Assembly: GCA_048500255.1 (NCBI GenBank)
Contig: JASNYH010000001.1
Coordinates: 1,116,001-1,180,000, forward strand
Reading direction: 5' to 3'
From: JAMHWF01 sp048500255
GTDB lineage: Bacteria; Pseudomonadota; Gammaproteobacteria; Burkholderiales; Burkholderiaceae_C
DNA length: 64,000 nucleotides
Shown here: positions 18,328-28,050 of the stretch, in pieces
Position numbering within the stretch: position 1 is the first letter of the stretch
Layout of the letters: the number at the start of each line of letters is the position of its first letter
Notes under the pieces: generated by a model
Databases searched by the model: none
What the model was told of the DNA's origin: nothing
What the model saw: only the letters and a program-made list of their open reading frames with translations
Program-made: the position numbers and the translations under genes

Positions 18328-18335
18328 GGCGCGGC

Positions 18336-19373
18336 TCAGCGGTAGCGCTGGATCATCGCCTCGCAGGGGATCGGCTTGATGCGCGCGGCGTGGCCCGCAC
18401 AGCCGAAGGCCTCGAAGCGCGCCTTGCAGATGCCGCGCGCCGCGGCGCGCGCCGCGACGAGCGCCTTGCGCGGATCGAACTCCGACGGCTGCTCGGCGAA
18501 CACCTGGCGCATCGCGCCCGTCATCGCGAGGCGGATGTCGGTGTCGATGTTGACCTTGCGCACGCCGCTCCGGATGCCGCGCTGGATCTCCTCGACCGGC
18601 ACGCCGAACGTCTGCTTGATGTCGCCGCCGTACTTGCGGATGATCGCCAGCCACTCCTGCGGCACGCTCGAGCTGCCGTGCATCACGAGGTGCGTGTCGG
18701 GCACCTGTGCGTGGATCGCCGCGATGCGCTCGATCGCGAGGATGTCGCCCGTCGGCTGGCGGCTGAACTTGTAGGCGCCGTGGCTGGTGCCGATGGCGAT
18801 CGCGAGCGCGTCGACCCCCGTCCTGGCGACGAAGTCCCGGGCCTGCGCCGGATCGGTCAGCAACTGCTCGCGGCCGAGCTTGCCGGCGGCGCCGACGCCG
18901 TCTTCCTCGCCGGCCTCGCCCGTCTCGAGGGAGCCGAGGCAGCCGAGCTCGCCTTCGACCGACACGCCCACGGCGTGCGCCATCTCGCAGACGTAGCGCG
19001 TGACGTCGACGTTGTAGCCGTAGCTGGCCGGCGTCTTGGCGTCCTCGAGCAGCGAGCCGTCCATCATCACGCTGGTGAAGCCCGAGCGGATCGACTGCAG
19101 GCACACCGCCGGCGACGCGCCGTGGTCCTGGTGCAGCACGACGGGGATGCCGGGATGCGTCTCGACGGCCGCCAGCACCATGTGGCGCAGATAGGCCTCG
19201 CCGGCGTACTTGCGCGCGCCCGCCGAGGCCTGCAGGATCACCGGGCTGGCCGTCTCTTCGGCCGCCTCCATGATGGCCTGGATCTGCTCCAGGTTGTTGA
19301 CGTTGAACGCCGGCACGCCATAGCCGTGTTCGGCGGCGTGGTCGAGCAGCTGGCGCAGCGAGATCAGTGCCAT
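18336..19373 (-). CDS. cbbA: Fructose-1,6-bisphosphate aldolase, class II
   Basis: The 345-residue enzyme shows the class II aldolase zinc site HQDHGAS near residue 80, the catalytic/binding segment EGELGCLGSLETGEAGEEDG near residue 140, and GTSHGAYKF and HGSSSVPQEW further on. It condenses glyceraldehyde 3-phosphate and dihydroxyacetone phosphate (or erythrose 4-phosphate) in the Calvin cycle regeneration phase. Its ATG overlaps the end of cbbZ by 10 nt and it is followed closely by cbbY. Length and motifs are normal. Confidence 0.95.
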   Translation of the reverse strand: MALISLRQLLDHAAEHGYGVPAFNVNNLEQIQAIMEAAEETASPVILQASAGARKYAGEAYLRHMVLAAVETHPGIPVVLHQDHGASPAVCLQSIRSGFTSVMMDGSLLEDAKTPASYGYNVDVTRYVCEMAHAVGVSVEGELGCLGSLETGEAGEEDGVGAAGKLGREQLLTDPAQARDFVARTGVDALAIAIGTSHGAYKFSRQPTGDILAIERIAAIHAQVPDTHLVMHGSSSVPQEWLAIIRKYGGDIKQTFGVPVEEIQRGIRSGVRKVNIDTDIRLAMTGAMRQVFAEQPSEFDPRKALVAARAAARGICKARFEAFGCAGHAARIKPIPCEAMIQRYR

Positions 19374-20185
19374 GGTCGCAGGGCTCCGGGGTCGTCGTGG
19401 GGGGCCGTGCCGCGCGCACGCGCGGCAGCCGGCGCGGCGGGCCGCGTGCGGGCGGGCGTCGTCGTCGGCGACGGTGTCGAGCGCTGCATCAGCCGCCCAG
19501 GCAGCGCCGCCAGCGAGTCGACGAAGCCGTCGCAGGCCAGCGCGCGCACGTCCTCGCCCTCGTTGTAGCCGTAGGGCACGCACAGCACGGGCAGGCCGGC
19601 GGCGCGCGCCGCGGCGACGTCGACGCCCGAGTCGCCGACCATCAGCGCCTGCGACGGCGCCACGCCCATCGCGTCGCAGGCGTGCAGCAGCGGATCGGCG
19701 GCCGGCTTGCGGCCGGCCGCGACGTTGTCGCCGCCGACGACGAGGTCGAACCACGGGCTCAGGCCGAGCCGCTGCAGCAGCCGCAGCGCGATCGCCTGCG
19801 GCTTGTTCGTCACGACGACCAGGCGCAGGCCGGCGGCATGCAGCGCCGCCAGCCCTTCGGCGACGCCGGCATAGGCGCGCGCCTTCGAACCGCCGCCGAG
19901 CAGCTCGTCGTGCAGCGCGGCGTAGTGGCGGTGATAGCCCGCCAGCAGCGCCCCCTGCGCCGCGGCGTCGACCGGCGTGCCGCAGGCGTCGACGGCGCGC
20001 GCGACGAGCACGGCGGCGCCGCGCCCGATCATCGTGCGCACCGCCGCCACCGGCGGCGCGGCGAGCCCCTGCTCGGCCATCGCGAGGCGCAGCGCCAGCG
20101 CGATGTCGGCCGCCGTGTCGGCCAGCGTGCCGTCGAGGTCGAACAGGACGGCGTGCAGCGGCCGGCCGTGCCAGTGCGGCGTCAT
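19364..20185 (-). CDS. cbbZ: Phosphoglycolate phosphatase CbbZ
   Basis: The 273-residue HAD enzyme has the nucleophile motif FDLDGTLADTAADIALALR near residue 15, VVVTNKPQAIALRLLQRLGL (motif II), the KPAADPL lysine region and GDSGVDVAAARAAG (motif III). It salvages the 2-phosphoglycolate made by RuBisCO oxygenase activity. The ATG overlaps the cbbT stop. The usual C-terminus would be near LPGRLM; here about 45 extra residues rich in Arg, Thr and Pro run on into the start of cbbA. The start codon lies at the edge of dispersed repeat A. Confidence 0.9.
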   Translation of the reverse strand: MTPHWHGRPLHAVLFDLDGTLADTAADIALALRLAMAEQGLAAPPVAAVRTMIGRGAAVLVARAVDACGTPVDAAAQGALLAGYHRHYAALHDELLGGGSKARAYAGVAEGLAALHAAGLRLVVVTNKPQAIALRLLQRLGLSPWFDLVVGGDNVAAGRKPAADPLLHACDAMGVAPSQALMVGDSGVDVAAARAAGLPVLCVPYGYNEGEDVRALACDGFVDSLAALPGRLMQRSTPSPTTTPARTRPAAPAAARARGTAPHDDPGALRPWH

Positions 20186-22359
20186 GACGACACCCCGCTC
20201 GCCGAGTCCGGCGAGCGACCCTCCGAGAGGGTCGGGCCTTGCTTGGGGCGGCCCGGCGCAGCGGCCCGCGACGACACCCCGCTCGCCGATTCCGAGGCAG
20301 CGGCCCGGGGCGACACCCCGCCCGCCGCGGCGACCAGCGCGCGTGCCCGCTCGGCGACGCGCGCCGCCGTCAGCCCCAGCGCCTGCGCGACCTGCGCCGC
20401 CGGGGCCGACTCGCCATAGCGGTCGATGCCGATCACGTCGCCGTCGAAGCCGGTGTAGGCGCGCCAGAAGTTCGTGACGCCGGCCTCGACGGCGAGCACC
20501 GGCACGCCGCGCGGCAGCACGCTCGCGCGATACGCCGCATCCTGCGCGTCGAAGTCGCTGCAGCTCGGCATCGAGACGACGCGCGCGCCGATGCCGTCGG
20601 CGGCCAGCGCGTCGCGCGCCGCGAGCGCGAGCGCCACTTCGGAGCCGGTCGCCAGCAACGTGACGTCGTGGCGCACCGGCGCGTCGGCCAGCACATAGCC
20701 GCCGCGTCGGATCGCCGCGATCTGCTCGGCGCTGCGCTCGACGTGCGGCAGGTTCTGGCGCGAGAGCACGAGGCAGCTCGGCCCGGCCATGCGCTCGATC
20801 GCCGCCTGCCACGCGACCATCGTCTCGACGGCGTCGCACGGCCGCCAGACGGCGTTGTTGGGGATCAGGCGCAGGCTGGCCGTGTGCTCGACGGGCTGGT
20901 GCGTCGGGCCGTCTTCGCCGAGGCCGATGCTGTCGTGCGTGAAGACGTAGACGACGGGCAGGCCCATCAGCGCCGACATGCGCACGGCGTTGCGGCTGTA
21001 GTCGCTGAAGGTGAGAAAGGTGCCGCCGTAGGGCCGGTGGCCGCCGTGCAGCGCGACGCCGTTCATCACGGCGCTCATGCCGAACTCGCGCACGCCGTAG
21101 TGGACGTGGTTGCCGCGCCGGCCGCGCGCCAGCGGCGTGCTCGCCTGGGCCATCGTCAGGTTCGACCACGTCAGGTCGGCCGAGCCGCCGAGCAGCTCGG
21201 GCAGCAGCGGCAGCAGCGCGTCGAGCGCCTGCTGCGAGGCCTTGCGCGTGGCCACGGTGGCGCGTGCAGAGATCGTGCGCGCGAGCGTCTGCGCGGCCTG
21301 AGCGGCCCAGCCGCCGGGCAGGTCGCGCCGCACGGCGCGGCGCTCGAACTCGGCGGCCAGCTCGGGATGCGCGGCGCGGTAGGCGGCGTAGCGCTTGCGC
21401 CAGTCGGCGTGGGCGGCCTCGCCGGCGGCGCGCCCGTCCCAGGCGGCGCGCACGTCGCCCGGCACCTCGAACGGCGCGGCCTCCCAGCCGAGCGCGGCGC
21501 GCGTCGCGGCGACTTCGGCGGCGCCGAGCGCGGCGCCGTGCACGTCGTGCGTGCCGGCCTTGTTGGGGCTGCCGTGGCCGATCACCGTCTTGCAGCACAC
21601 GAGCGTAGGCCGGCCGTCGCTGGCGGTCGCGACGCGCAGCGCGGCCTCGATCGATGCCGCGTCGTGACCAGCCACGTTGCGGATCACGCGCCAGCCGTAG
21701 GCTTCGAAGCGCGCCGGCGTGTCGTCGGCGAACCAGCCCTCGACATGGCCGTCGATGCTGATGCCGTTGTCGTCGTAGACCACGATCAGCTTGCCCAGGC
21801 CCAGCGTTCCGGCGAGCGAGCAGGCCTCGTGACTGACGCCCTCCATCAGGCAGCCGTCGCCGACGAAGGCCCAGGTGCGGTGGTCGACGATCGTGTGGCC
21901 GGGGCGGTTGAACTCGTCGGCGAGCAGCTGTTCGGCCAGCGCCATGCCCACCGCGTTGGCCAGCCCCTGGCCGAGCGGGCCCGTCGTCGTCTCGACACCC
22001 GGCGTCACGCCGACCTCGGGGTGGCCCGGCGTCTTGCTGTGCAGCTGGCGAAAGCGCTGCAGCTCCGACGCGGAAAGGTCGTAGCCCGTCAGGTGCAGCA
22101 GCGCATAGAGCAGCGCCGACGCATGGCCGTTGGAGAGCACGAAACGGTCGCGGTCGGGCCACTGCGGGTGCGCCGGGTCGTGCTTGAGCAGGCGCCGCCA
22201 CAGCACCTCGGCGATGTCGGCCATGCCGAGCGGCGCGCCGGGGTGGCCGGAGGCGGCCTTCTCGACCATGTCGACGGCGAGCATGCGCAGCGCGTCGGCG
22301 CAGCGCCGCGGCGACGCGGCGGAAGGGATCAGCGCGTCGGCGCGCGTCGGTGCGTTCAT
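20182..22359 (-). CDS. cbbT: Transketolase CbbT
   Basis: The 725-residue thiamine-diphosphate enzyme interconverts C2 units in the Calvin cycle. Visible motifs include SGHPGAPLGMADIAEVLW near residue 38, the TPP site GDGCLMEGVSHEA, the YDDNGISIDGHV loop, and RYGESAPA near residue 650. Transketolases of this type end close to RVAERARALVA; here about 45 additional residues (GVSPRAAASE... to DSASGVSS) follow, and they are encoded by a dispersed repeat that also occurs at 32 kb. The enzyme core looks intact. The stop overlaps the cbbZ start. Confidence 0.93.
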   Translation of the reverse strand: MNAPTRADALIPSAASPRRCADALRMLAVDMVEKAASGHPGAPLGMADIAEVLWRRLLKHDPAHPQWPDRDRFVLSNGHASALLYALLHLTGYDLSASELQRFRQLHSKTPGHPEVGVTPGVETTTGPLGQGLANAVGMALAEQLLADEFNRPGHTIVDHRTWAFVGDGCLMEGVSHEACSLAGTLGLGKLIVVYDDNGISIDGHVEGWFADDTPARFEAYGWRVIRNVAGHDAASIEAALRVATASDGRPTLVCCKTVIGHGSPNKAGTHDVHGAALGAAEVAATRAALGWEAAPFEVPGDVRAAWDGRAAGEAAHADWRKRYAAYRAAHPELAAEFERRAVRRDLPGGWAAQAAQTLARTISARATVATRKASQQALDALLPLLPELLGGSADLTWSNLTMAQASTPLARGRRGNHVHYGVREFGMSAVMNGVALHGGHRPYGGTFLTFSDYSRNAVRMSALMGLPVVYVFTHDSIGLGEDGPTHQPVEHTASLRLIPNNAVWRPCDAVETMVAWQAAIERMAGPSCLVLSRQNLPHVERSAEQIAAIRRGGYVLADAPVRHDVTLLATGSEVALALAARDALAADGIGARVVSMPSCSDFDAQDAAYRASVLPRGVPVLAVEAGVTNFWRAYTGFDGDVIGIDRYGESAPAAQVAQALGLTAARVAERARALVAAAGGVSPRAAASESASGVSSRAAAPGRPKQGPTLSEGRSPDSASGVSS
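20183..20318 (+). repeat. Dispersed repeat A, copy 1 (in the 3' end of cbbT)
   Basis: In plus orientation it begins CATGACGACACCCCGCTCG and contains GCGAGCGACCCTCCGAGAGG and GGGCCTTGCTTGGGG. It aligns with 31991-32118 with few differences. The subunit CGACACCCCGCTCGCCG recurs inside it (20188, 20271 and a shortened third at about 20310). The segment CTCGCCG...CGGCGAG forms a hairpin. Here it is read through as the transketolase C-terminus on the minus strand. Confidence 0.75.
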
Positions 22360-22396
22360 CGGGGCGTCTCCTCGGGGGTCTCGTGATGGGTCGCGG

Positions 22397-23272
22397 TCAA
22401 CCCGCGCGGCGCTTGAGGTCGATCAGGCGCAGGATCATCGGCGTGAAGATGAACTGCATCGCCAGCCCCATCTTTCCGCCGGGCACGACGATGTTGTTGG
22501 GCCGGCTCATCCAGCTGCCGTGCAGCATCGACAGCAGGTACTGGAAGTCGATGCCCTTGGGGTCGGCGAAGCGGATCACGACCATCGACTCGTCGGCGCT
22601 CGGGATGTCCTTGGCGATGAAGGGATTGCTCGTGTCGACCGTCGGCACGCGCTGGAAGTTGACGTGCGTGCGGCTGAACTGCGGGCAGATGTGGTTCACG
22701 TAGTCGGGCATGCGGCGCAGGATGGTGTCGACCACGGCGTCCTGGCTGTAGCCGCGCAGGTTCTGGTCGCGGTGCAGCTTCTGGATCCACTCGAGGTTGA
22801 TGATCGGCACGACGCCCACGAGCAAATCGACGTGGCGCGCGACATTCGCCTCGGGCCCGACGTAGCCGCCGTGCAGGCCTTCGTAGAACAGCACGTCGCT
22901 GCCGTCGGCCATCGGCTGCCACGGCGTGAAGGTGCCGGGCTCGCCGCCGAGCTCCTTGGCTTCGGCAGCGTCGTGGATGTAGCGGCGCACCTGGCCGCGG
23001 CCCGTCTCGGCGTACTCGCCGAAGGTGCGGTCGAGCTCGGCGAGCAGGTTCGACTCGGGGCCGAAATGGCTGATCTGCGGGCCCTCGCCGGTGTCGGCCT
23101 TGCGCACGCGCTCGCGCATCTCGACGCGGTCGTAGCGGTGGAACGAGTCGCCCTCGATCACCTGCGCCTTGATGTTCTCGCGCCGGAAGATGTGCGCGAA
23201 GCTCTTCATCACGGTGGTGGTGCCGGCGCCGGACGAGCCGGTCACGGCGATGATGGGATGGCGTTGCGACAT
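22397..23272 (-). CDS. cbbP: Phosphoribulokinase CbbP
   Basis: The 291-residue kinase has the P-loop GSSGAGTTTV near residue 12 and the class I (proteobacterial) features EGDSFHRYDR and HFGPESNLLAELDRTF. It makes ribulose 1,5-bisphosphate, the RuBisCO substrate, using ATP. The length of about 290 residues fits the octameric bacterial class, not the cyanobacterial/plant class. It sits between cbbF (9 nt upstream) and cbbT (37 nt downstream). Confidence 0.95.
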   Translation of the reverse strand: MSQRHPIIAVTGSSGAGTTTVMKSFAHIFRRENIKAQVIEGDSFHRYDRVEMRERVRKADTGEGPQISHFGPESNLLAELDRTFGEYAETGRGQVRRYIHDAAEAKELGGEPGTFTPWQPMADGSDVLFYEGLHGGYVGPEANVARHVDLLVGVVPIINLEWIQKLHRDQNLRGYSQDAVVDTILRRMPDYVNHICPQFSRTHVNFQRVPTVDTSNPFIAKDIPSADESMVVIRFADPKGIDFQYLLSMLHGSWMSRPNNIVVPGGKMGLAMQFIFTPMILRLIDLKRRAG

Positions 23273-23281
23273 GGTGCGGCC

Positions 23282-24364
<1,083 letters not shown>

Positions 24365-24377
24365 GGCGGTGCTCCCC

Positions 24378-25334
24378 TCAGTTCGTGTTCGTGGCGGCGG
24401 CGTCGAACACGCGGCTGGCGCGGATGTCGGCAGCCGTGATCGCCGTCAGGTCGTCGCGCGTCAGCACGCGGTCGCGGTCGGCGAACAGGCGACTCGCCTG
24501 GCGCAGCCGCGCGCGCTCGAGCGCGTTGCGCACGCTGCGCGCGTTGGCGAAGTGCGGCTGCTGCACGCGCAGCGCGAGGTAGTCGTCGAAGGCCTCGCGC
24601 GCGCCGGCCGCAAAGCAGTAGTTCTGCGCCCCGAGCATCGTGTCGGCGATCGACAGCAGCTCGCCCGTCGTGTAGTCGGGGAACTCGATGTGGTGCGCGA
24701 TGCGCGAGCTCATGCCGGGGTTGGACTGGAAGAAGCGGTCCATGCGGTCCTTGTAGCCGGCGAGGATGACGACGAGGTCGTCGCGCTGGTTCTCCATCAC
24801 CTGCAGCAGGATCTCGATCGCCTCCTGGCCGTAGTCGCGCTCGTTCTCGGGGCGGTAGAGGTAGTACGCCTCGTCGATGAAGAGCACGCCGCCCATCGCC
24901 TTCTTGAGCACTTCCTTCGTCTTGGGCGCGGTGTGGCCGATGTACTGGCCGACGAGGTCGTCGCGCGTCACGGCGACGAGGTGGCCCTTCCTCACGTAGC
25001 CCAGGCGATGCAGGATCTCGGCCATGCGCATCGCGACCGTCGTCTTGCCGGTGCCGGGGTTGCCGGTGAAGCACATGTGCAGGCTGGGTGTGTTGGCGGC
25101 CATGCCCAGATTCAGGCGCAGCTTGTCGATGACGAGCAGCGCCGCGATGTCGCGGATGCGCTGCTTGACGGGCGCGAGGCCGACGAGGTCGCGCTCGAGC
25201 TCGTCGAGCACCGCTTCCACCTGGCTCGCGCGCAGCACGTCGGCGACGGTGGCGGCCGACGTCGCCGCCGAGGCCGGCGCGGCAGTCGGCGGCGCGGCCG
25301 TCGCGCCCGGAATCGAGTACAGCGGCGTGCCCAT
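24378..25334 (-). CDS. cbbX: Red-type RuBisCO activase CbbX
   Basis: The 318-residue AAA+ protein has Walker A GNPGTGKTTVA near residue 90, Walker B GGVLFIDEAYYLYRP, the pore-loop region DLVGQYIGHTAPKTKE and an arginine-finger segment SNPGMSSRIAHH. CbbX removes inhibitory sugar phosphates from red-type form I RuBisCO by pulling on the C-terminal tail of CbbL. The first 38 residues are a low-complexity Ala/Thr/Pro leader before the conserved core. The ATG lies 2 nt behind the cbbE stop; a longer upstream frame is a shadow of cbbE. Confidence 0.94.
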   Translation of the reverse strand: MGTPLYSIPGATAAPPTAAPASAATSAATVADVLRASQVEAVLDELERDLVGLAPVKQRIRDIAALLVIDKLRLNLGMAANTPSLHMCFTGNPGTGKTTVAMRMAEILHRLGYVRKGHLVAVTRDDLVGQYIGHTAPKTKEVLKKAMGGVLFIDEAYYLYRPENERDYGQEAIEILLQVMENQRDDLVVILAGYKDRMDRFFQSNPGMSSRIAHHIEFPDYTTGELLSIADTMLGAQNYCFAAGAREAFDDYLALRVQQPHFANARSVRNALERARLRQASRLFADRDRVLTRDDLTAITAADIRASRVFDAAATNTN

Positions 25335-25336
25335 GA

Positions 25337-26035
25337 TCACGCCGCCCGCGCCAGCGGCGCGGCCGCGCGCAGTTCGCCGCGCATCGCATCGATGACGGCG
25401 CGGTAGTCGCGCTGGCCGAAGATGGCGCTGCCCGCGACGAAGGTGTCGGCGCCGGCGTCGGCCACGCGGCGGATGTTGTCGGCCTTGATGCCGCCGTCGA
25501 CCTCGAGCCGGATGTCGCGCCCGCTCGCGTCGATGAGGCGGCGCGCCTGTTCGATCTTGCGCAGCGCGCTCGCGATGAAGCTCTGTCCCCCGAAGCCCGG
25601 GTTGACGCTCATGATCAGCACCAGGTCGAGCTTGTCGATCGTCCACTCGAGCACGTCGAGCGGCTCGGCCGGATTGAACGCGAGCCCGGCCTGCCTGCCC
25701 TCGGCCTTGATCAGTTGCAGCGTGCGGTCGACGTGCGCGCTGGCGCCGGGATGAAAGCTCACCAGGTCGGCGCCCGCCTTGCAGAACGCGAGCGCCAGCG
25801 CGTCGACGGGCTGCACCATCAGGTGCACGTCGAGCGGCACCGTCGATCCATCGGCACGCATGCAGTGCGGCTTCAGCGCCTGCGCCACCATCGGGCCGAT
25901 CGTCAGGTTCGGCACGTAGTGGTTGTCCATCACGTCGAAGTGAATCCAGTCGGCGCCGGCGGCGATGACGTTCTTCACTTCGTCGCCGAGGCGGGCGAAG
26001 TCGGCCGAGAGGATCGAAGGGGCGATGCGGTACAC
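25337..26035 (-). CDS. cbbE: Ribulose-phosphate 3-epimerase CbbE
   Basis: The 232-residue TIM-barrel enzyme begins with YRIAPSILSADFARLG and has the catalytic segments HFDVMDNHYVPNLT, DVHLMVQ, and MSVNPGFGGQSF, followed by LEVDGGI. It converts ribulose 5-phosphate and xylulose 5-phosphate in the regeneration phase. It is located between cbbS and cbbX; in several other betaproteobacterial operons cbbX follows cbbS directly, so this order is slightly unusual. Confidence 0.95.
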   Translation of the reverse strand: MYRIAPSILSADFARLGDEVKNVIAAGADWIHFDVMDNHYVPNLTIGPMVAQALKPHCMRADGSTVPLDVHLMVQPVDALALAFCKAGADLVSFHPGASAHVDRTLQLIKAEGRQAGLAFNPAEPLDVLEWTIDKLDLVLIMSVNPGFGGQSFIASALRKIEQARRLIDASGRDIRLEVDGGIKADNIRRVADAGADTFVAGSAIFGQRDYRAVIDAMRGELRAAAPLARAA

Positions 26036-26045
26036 GGCAGCCGCC

Positions 26046-26480
26046 TCAATACCGCTGCGTCTCGGGCTTGTCCGTCGCGTACGAATGCACCGTGTAGCGC
26101 ATCGTCCGCCCCGCCGTCTCCTGCCGCACCAGCCCGAAGCCCGGCTCGTTCGCAGGCCGGTTGACGATGAAGCTCATCGCGATCGACTCGACGCCACGCG
26201 TCGAGTCGAAGGCCATCAGGCGGATGTAGTGGCTGGGGAAGGTCTTGCGGCACTCGTTCATCTCGGCCAGCACTCCCGCCGCGTCCTTCAGGTCGAACAT
26301 CGGCATGCCGTACATCTCCCAGTAGGTGTTGCGCGGATGCGGGTCGTCGGTGTATTCGACCTGCCAGGCGTAGCCCTTCCTGAGGCCGTAGTCGACCTGC
26401 AGCGCGATCTCGGCGTCGGTCAGGTCGGGCAGGAAGCTGAACTGGCCCTGCGTCAGCCGGCCGGTGGGATTGGTCATCAT
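26046..26480 (-). CDS. cbbS: RuBisCO small subunit, red type
   Basis: The 144-residue protein has the form IC/ID small-subunit features: TQGQFSFLPDLTDAEIALQVDYGLRKG near the N-terminus, RNTYWEMYGMPMFDLKDAAG in the middle, and a C-terminal extension (about 30 residues from NRPANEPGFGL) that is typical for red-type enzymes. Two consecutive ATGs (26480 and 26477) are possible starts; the spacing to the GAGGAG site suits either. It follows cbbL by 13 nt. Confidence 0.95.
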   Translation of the reverse strand: MMTNPTGRLTQGQFSFLPDLTDAEIALQVDYGLRKGYAWQVEYTDDPHPRNTYWEMYGMPMFDLKDAAGVLAEMNECRKTFPSHYIRLMAFDSTRGVESIAMSFIVNRPANEPGFGLVRQETAGRTMRYTVHSYATDKPETQRY

Positions 26481-26493
26481 GGTGTCGTGCTCC

Positions 26494-27960
26494 TCAGGCC
26501 ATCGCCGGCGTCACGGCGTAGTCGCTGGTGTCGGTCGACGCGTAGTTGAACGACACGTCCTTCCAGGTGTCGAGTGCCTGCGCGAGAGGCGTGCAGAAGC
26601 GCGCCGCAGCCTGCAGGATCTGCGGCCCTTCGGCCTTGATGTCGCGGCCCTCGTTGCGTGCCTTGACCATCGCCTCGAGCGCGACGCGGTTGGCCACGGC
26701 GCCGGCCTGGATGCCGGCCGGGTGGCCGATCGTGCCGCCGCCGAACTGCAGGATCACGTCGTCGCCGAACAGGTCGAGCAGCTGGTGCATCTGGCCGGCG
26801 TGGATGCCGCCCGAGGCCACCGGCATCACCTTCTTGGTGTCGGCCCAGTCCATGTCGAAGAACAGGCCGCGCGACAGGTCCGCCTTGGTGACGGAGTCGC
26901 GGCACACGTTGTAGTAGCCCTGCACCGTCAGCGGGTCGCCCTCGAGCTTGCCGACCGCCGTGCCGGTGTGCAGGTGGTCGCAGCCGGCCAGGCGCAGCCA
27001 CTTGGCGATCACGCGGAAGCTCACGCCGTGGTTCTTCTGGCGCGTGTACGTGCCGTGGCCGGCACGGTGCATGTGCATGATCATGTCGTGCTTGCGGCAC
27101 CAGTTGGCCATCGACTGGATCGCCGTCCAGCCGATCACGAGGTCGACCATGACGACGACGGAGCCGAGCTCCTTGGCGAACTCGGCGCGCTCGTACATGT
27201 CCTCCATCGTCGCGGCCGTGATGTTGAGGTACGAGCCCTTCACCTCGCCCGTCGCGGCGCTCGCCTTGGCGACGCCGTCCATCACGTAGAGGAAGCGGTC
27301 GCGCCAATGCATGAAGGGCTGCGAGTTGATGTTCTCGTCGTCCTTCATGAAGTCGAGGCCGCCCTTGAGGCCCTCGTAGATCACGCGGCCGTAGTTGCGC
27401 CCCGACAGCCCGAGCTTGGGCTTGGTCGTCGCGCCGAGCAGCGGGCGGCCGTACTTCTCGAGGCGCTCGCGCTCGACGACCAGGCCCGTCGGCGGGCCCT
27501 TGAACGTCTTGACGTAGGCCACCGGGATGCGGATGTCCTCGAGGCGCGCGGCCCTCAGCGGCTTGAACGAGAACACGTTGCCGATCAGGCTGGCCGTCAT
27601 GTTGGCGATCGAGCCCTCCTCGAACAGGATCAGGTCGTAGGCCACCCAGGCGAAGTACTCGCCCGGCCGGCCGGGCACCGGCTCGACCTTGTAGGCCTTG
27701 GCGCGATAGCTGTCGCAGGCCGTCAGGCGGTCGGTCCAGACCACCGTCCACGTCGCCGTGCTCGATTCGCCGGCCACGGCGGCAGCGGCCTCGATCGGAT
27801 CGACGCCCTCCTGCGGCGTGATGCGGAACAGGCAGATCGTGTCCGTGTCCTTGGGCACGTAGTCGGCGTTCCAGTAGCCCATCTGGCGGTACTTCAGCAC
27901 CCCCGCGCTGTAGCGCTGCTTCGCGTCGGTGACGACGCCTTCCTCGACCGGTTTGTTCAT
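26494..27960 (-). CDS. cbbL: RuBisCO large subunit, form I red type (IC)
   Basis: The 488-residue enzyme fixes CO2 on ribulose 1,5-bisphosphate. Catalytic residues are visible in TTKPKLGLSGRNYGR (proton-abstracting lysine), GLDFMKDDEN (carbamylated Lys206 and its Asp/Glu metal ligands) and the loop 6 segment GTAVGKLEGD. The N-terminal DAKQRYSAGVLKYRQMGYW and the C-terminal tail STDTSDYAVTPAMA are typical for the IC group that CbbX acts on. The ATG at 27960 has an AAGGAG site; a frame extension upstream crosses the regulatory region. It is the first gene of the cbb operon, divergent from cbbR. Confidence 0.97.
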   Translation of the reverse strand: MNKPVEEGVVTDAKQRYSAGVLKYRQMGYWNADYVPKDTDTICLFRITPQEGVDPIEAAAAVAGESSTATWTVVWTDRLTACDSYRAKAYKVEPVPGRPGEYFAWVAYDLILFEEGSIANMTASLIGNVFSFKPLRAARLEDIRIPVAYVKTFKGPPTGLVVERERLEKYGRPLLGATTKPKLGLSGRNYGRVIYEGLKGGLDFMKDDENINSQPFMHWRDRFLYVMDGVAKASAATGEVKGSYLNITAATMEDMYERAEFAKELGSVVVMVDLVIGWTAIQSMANWCRKHDMIMHMHRAGHGTYTRQKNHGVSFRVIAKWLRLAGCDHLHTGTAVGKLEGDPLTVQGYYNVCRDSVTKADLSRGLFFDMDWADTKKVMPVASGGIHAGQMHQLLDLFGDDVILQFGGGTIGHPAGIQAGAVANRVALEAMVKARNEGRDIKAEGPQILQAAARFCTPLAQALDTWKDVSFNYASTDTSDYAVTPAMA

Positions 27961-28050
27961 CGCGACTCCTTGCGTGGTCGGGCCAATATAAGTTTTTGCG
28001 AAAATAAGGAACATTCAGATTTTCTTGGCCTCGTCTTCAGGAATCACTTA
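27961..28050. promoter_or_regulatory. cbbR-cbbL intergenic control region
   Basis: These 90 bases are much more AT-rich than their surroundings. For cbbL (minus strand) a -10 TATATT is present at 27990-27985, with a poor -35 (TGTTCC) 17 nt upstream, as expected for an activator-dependent promoter. Just upstream of the -10 is the short palindrome TTTTTGCGAAAA (27993-28004), flanked by TTA/TAA elements that fit the loose LysR-type pattern; this is the likely CbbR site. Confidence 0.6.

Noticed and set aside
26464..28050. Upstream extension of cbbR in the same frame
   Set aside because: It runs through the complement of cbbL and the AT-rich control region; CbbR similarity begins exactly at 28051.
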